From NCBI RefSeq assembly GCF_036898825.1, contig NZ_JARUND010000001.1, positions 3,968,001 to 4,032,000 on the forward strand: DNA of 64,000 nucleotides. Reading direction: 5' to 3'. The stretch comes from Streptomyces sp. B21-083 (GTDB lineage: Bacteria > Actinomycetota > Actinomycetes > Streptomycetales > Streptomycetaceae). The translations under genes were made by a program, and so were the position numbers. Below are positions 61,723 through 64,000 of this stretch, piece by piece. Every line of letters starts with the position of its first letter. The first letter of the stretch is position 1. The notes beneath the pieces were generated by a model. That model worked only from the letters and a program-made list of their open reading frames with translations, did not search any database and was not told the origin of the DNA.

Positions 61723-62220
61723 ATGGAGGACGAGGTCGATCGGCTGGTCGCTGCGTGGCGCCGGGAGCGCCCGGACCTCGACGTGGAACCACTCGAAGTG
61801 CTCAGCCGGGTCAGCAGGCTCGCCCGGCATCTGGACCGTGCGCGCAGGCTGGCGTTCGCCGAGCACGCGCTGGAGCCCTGGGAGTTCGACGTCCTGACCG
61901 CGCTCAGGCGCGCCGGAGACCCGTATCAGCTCTCCCCCGGTCAGCTCCTCACCCAGACCCTGGTCACCTCCGGCACGATGACGAACCGCATCGACCGGCT
62001 GACCAAGAAGGGCCTGGTGGAGCGCCTCCCCGACCCCACCGACCGTCGAGGGGTGCTGGTCCGGCTCACTACGGAGGGGCAGGAAAGGGCGGATCAGGCT
62101 CTCGCGGGCCTGCTGGACCAGGAGCGCGCGATCCTGGCGGAACTCTCGCGCGGACAGCGGGGCGAACTGGCCGGGCTGCTGCGCCAGTTGACGGCGCCGT
62201 TCGACAACATCCCCGGCTGA
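61723..62220 (+). CDS. tamR: MarR-family regulator TamR
   Basis: 165 residues. The MarR winged helix is clear: LARHLDRARRLAFAEHALEPWEFDVLTALRRAG, SPGQLLTQTLVTSGTMTNRIDRLTKKGLVER and LPDPTDRRGVLVRLTTEG. The identification as TamR follows from the divergent tam gene and the operator sequence. It represses tam and itself and is relieved by aconitate, citrate or oxidative damage to aconitase (from work on S. coelicolor). ATG 61723 chosen; a longer in-frame extension would run through the operator repeats and is unlikely. Confidence 0.9.
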   Translation: MEDEVDRLVAAWRRERPDLDVEPLEVLSRVSRLARHLDRARRLAFAEHALEPWEFDVLTALRRAGDPYQLSPGQLLTQTLVTSGTMTNRIDRLTKKGLVERLPDPTDRRGVLVRLTTEGQERADQALAGLLDQERAILAELSRGQRGELAGLLRQLTAPFDNIPG

Positions 62221-62288
62221 CATCCGGATTCGGGCACGGGTCGGACCGGCCGGACCGGTCACGCACTGCTGCCGCTCTCTGCTGCCGG

Positions 62289-63062
62289 TCAGGCGCTGCT
62301 GCTCTCCTCCACCGTGATCCGCCCGCCGTGGCCCAGGTCGACGGGTCCGACGCCGGCCCGCCGGGCCAGTGCGACGGCGGCGAGGGTGGAGTGGACGCCG
62401 AGCTTGCCCAGCACGTTCTGCATGTGGGTGCGCACGGTGTGCGGGGAAAGGAACAGCCGTTCGGCGACGGCCTTGCGGCCCAGCCCGGCGACCATGCACC
62501 GCAGCACCTCCCGCTCCCGGGGTGTCAACGACTCGACGAGCCGTTCACTCTCGGTGCGGTGCTTGCGGGCGGCGGTCAGCTCGCGCAGCACCCCGGTGAG
62601 CAGGGCGGGCGGCAGATGCGTCTCGTCGCGCAGTACGCCCCGTATGACGGTCAGCAGCCGGGACAGCGAGCAGTCCTTGGCGACCCACCCGGAGGCACCC
62701 GCCTGCAGAGCGAGCGCGGCCCTGCGGGGGTCGTCCTTCTCGGCGAGGACGACGGTCCGTACGTGCGGATGGCCCGAACGGACGCCCGCGACCAGCGAGA
62801 TGCCGTCGACCAGGCCCTCCGCGTTGCCCTCCTGCACGGGCACCGCCGGACGCGCCCCGGGCACGTTGCCGCCCAGCTCGGAGTCGACGAGCAGGACGTC
62901 GAACCGGCGGCCCTCTGCCACCGCGCGCTCCATACTGCGCAGCGCGGCGGGACCGCTGCCGGCGGCGGAGACGTCGACGTCGGGCTCCGCGGCCAACGCG
63001 GCGGCGAGCGACTCGGCGAAGATGCGATGGTCGTCGACGACCAGGACTCGGATGCGAACCAC
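62289..63062 (-). CDS. Atypical LuxR-type response regulator (orphan)
   Basis: 257 residues. The receiver starts RIRVLVVDDHRIFAESLA and the C-terminal LuxR HTH reads LTPREREVLRCMVAGLGRKAVAERLFLSPHTVRTHMQNVLGKLGV. The acceptor region is LLVDSELGG, but about 20 extra residues separate it from DGISLV, and the Thr/Ser position is VVLAEKDD, where Ala replaces the usual Thr/Ser. The conserved Lys (WVAKDC) is kept. No kinase is adjacent. The GTG at 63062 is five bases after GGGGG. Its conservation beside tamR agrees with the Streptomyces core order. Confidence 0.9.
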   Translation of the reverse strand: MVRIRVLVVDDHRIFAESLAAALAAEPDVDVSAAGSGPAALRSMERAVAEGRRFDVLLVDSELGGNVPGARPAVPVQEGNAEGLVDGISLVAGVRSGHPHVRTVVLAEKDDPRRAALALQAGASGWVAKDCSLSRLLTVIRGVLRDETHLPPALLTGVLRELTAARKHRTESERLVESLTPREREVLRCMVAGLGRKAVAERLFLSPHTVRTHMQNVLGKLGVHSTLAAVALARRAGVGPVDLGHGGRITVEESSSA

Positions 63063-63371
63063 TGAAACCCCCTTCCCCGAGCTCCTCAAGAGCTGGGGAC
63101 ACCCAATCGTCGGGGGGACAACCCGTGCGGACACGACGCCCGGAGCAATCCCCGGCTGCTGTTGCCGGCCTGGAACGGGGCTGCCTCAGTCACCGGCGCA
63201 CGGCAGTCGCCGTGCGATGACTGCTACCCCCACTCCGGGCGTCGTACCCGGTTGCCTCGCCCCCTGATCAGCACCGGCCCCCACCGGTGCTGTTCATCAG
63301 GGTACGGCTGGGAGGCAGGAGCGGAAGGCAATTCGCAGAACTGATTGGCCAGCGCGTTTATGGTGTGCCGC

Positions 63372-63824
63372 ATGTTTCGTATTGAGACAGAAGTCGACAA
63401 GGAATGGCTCTCCGTTCTCCGGTCGCGGTTGCGCGAGGCGAACACGGCGGCCTCACCTGTCCTGCGCGCCCTGCGTGGCACCCCCGCCGAGCGCGAACTC
63501 CCGCTCCACGTATGGGCGTTGGACGAAGAGGGAAACCTGGCCGGCGGCCTGGTCGGCCACACCTGGACCACCTGGCTGCACGTGACGTACCTCTGGGTCG
63601 ACACCCCGCACCGGGGCAGAGGCCTGGGCTCCCACCTCCTCGCGAAAGCGGAGCACACGGCACGGGAGGAGCGCGCGTGCGCGAACGTACGCCTGGAGAC
63701 GTGGGACTTCCAGGCGCCGGACTTCTACCGCAGGCAGGGGTACGAGGTGGTGTGCGTGATCCCGGACTATCCGCCGGGGGTGACGGAGTACACGCTGACG
63801 AAGCGGCTGGTGCCGGGGTCCTGA
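63372..63824 (+). CDS. GNAT-family acetyltransferase
   Basis: 150 residues. The acetyl-CoA pyrophosphate loop is TPHRGRGLGSHLL (about 82-94), preceded by the strand VTYLWVDTP and followed by VRLETWDFQAPDFYRRQGYE, the C-terminal GNAT strands with the FYRRQGYE motif. It acetylates an unknown amine. Start ambiguous: TTG 63345, ATG 63360 or ATG 63372; no clear ribosome binding site. I prefer 63372. Upstream is a 300-base gap to the response regulator with no gene that I can support. Confidence 0.85.
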   Translation: MFRIETEVDKEWLSVLRSRLREANTAASPVLRALRGTPAERELPLHVWALDEEGNLAGGLVGHTWTTWLHVTYLWVDTPHRGRGLGSHLLAKAEHTAREERACANVRLETWDFQAPDFYRRQGYEVVCVIPDYPPGVTEYTLTKRLVPGS

Positions 63825-63949
63825 GGGCGGGGGCTCAGAGCGCGGTGAGCTTCAGGTGGTCGTGGTGGATGCCGGTGATGGCGGACGCGCGGACGACGGA
63901 GCGGCTGGCCAGGCTGGAAAGCACCGGAACCCGACCTCAGGAGGTACCC

Positions 63950-64000
63950 GTGTCGGAGTACGAGAAGGCCATGCGGCCCGAGGACATCAGCCGCCTGTCC
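63950..64000 (+). CDS. Start of an unidentified gene (partial)
   Basis: GTG at 63950 is five bases after a perfect AGGAGG (63939-63944) and opens VSEYEKAMRPEDISRLS to the window end. Too short to assign a family. The strong ribosome binding site supports a real start. Confidence 0.6.
   Translation, partial: MSEYEKAMRPEDISRLS

Noticed and set aside
63838..63936. Leftward fragment of about 30 codons ending at 63835
   Set aside because: A plausible-looking C-terminus (VVRASAITGIHHDHLKL) but bounded by a stop at 63937 and without a start signal. It may be a relic of a deleted gene; not enough to call.

Overview
The window is high-GC actinobacterial chromosome, almost certainly Streptomyces. The G/C-rich third codon positions, frequent GTG starts with AGGAGG-type ribosome binding sites, the resuscitation-promoting factor genes, the c-di-AMP riboswitch in front of rpfA, and the gene order ndh-ppx-DUF501-divIC-eno-rpfA-rpf-P450 ... 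mazG ... mfd ... glmU-prs-rplY-pth-ppc ... tam/tamR all match the conserved Streptomyces core (the SCO309x-SCO313x neighbourhood of S. coelicolor, recalled rather than searched). Most of the window is therefore core chromosome, with accessory genes between the core blocks.

Layout. 1-1.2 kb: the edge of what may be a mobile-element remnant: three tiny genes joined by ATGA overlaps, facing a mini-GntR regulator across a perfect 12-bp inverted repeat. 1.2-6.6 kb: an accessory island of nucleotide- and phosphate-handling enzymes (CYTH, methyltransferase, dTMP-kinase-like P-loop protein, radical SAM, HAD, XRE regulator, Nudix, HD). 6.8-16 kb: core block with ndh (Rex-like site upstream), ppx, DUF501, divIC, enolase, two Rpf proteins and a P450. 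16-20.5 kb: an XRE-TPR regulator with two small proteins, and a large P-loop/Sel1-like protein of STAND type. 20.5-31.6 kb: MazG, lipoproteins, a Ser/Thr kinase with a membrane partner, an unusual HTH-methylase-specificity fusion, and small secreted proteins. 31.7-42 kb: Mfd, a MacB-type ABC exporter, an MFS exporter and a DivIVA-like coiled-coil protein.

42.1-47.8 kb is the most unusual part: four genes rich in polymorphic-toxin and immunity domains. Two leftward genes each seem to join a toxin-like catalytic domain and a SUKH-type immunity domain in one chain (Imm35/YrhB - Pro/Gly-rich linker - deaminase - SUKH-4; and WHH nuclease - SUKH). Divergent from them are a YwqJ-like deaminase and a SUKH-3 protein. 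No export signal is visible on any of the four, which suggests an intracellular conflict or defence role.

47.8-64 kb returns to core: an orphan sensor kinase, a tRNA-adjacent HTH/endonuclease-like gene, tRNA-Gln(TTG), glmU, prs, rplY, pth, ppc, a desaturase-TetR operon with two tandem operator-like palindromes, a RelB/RelE-type toxin-antitoxin pair, the tam/tamR divergon, and an atypical orphan response regulator. All function calls rest on motifs and family knowledge; no database search was run.
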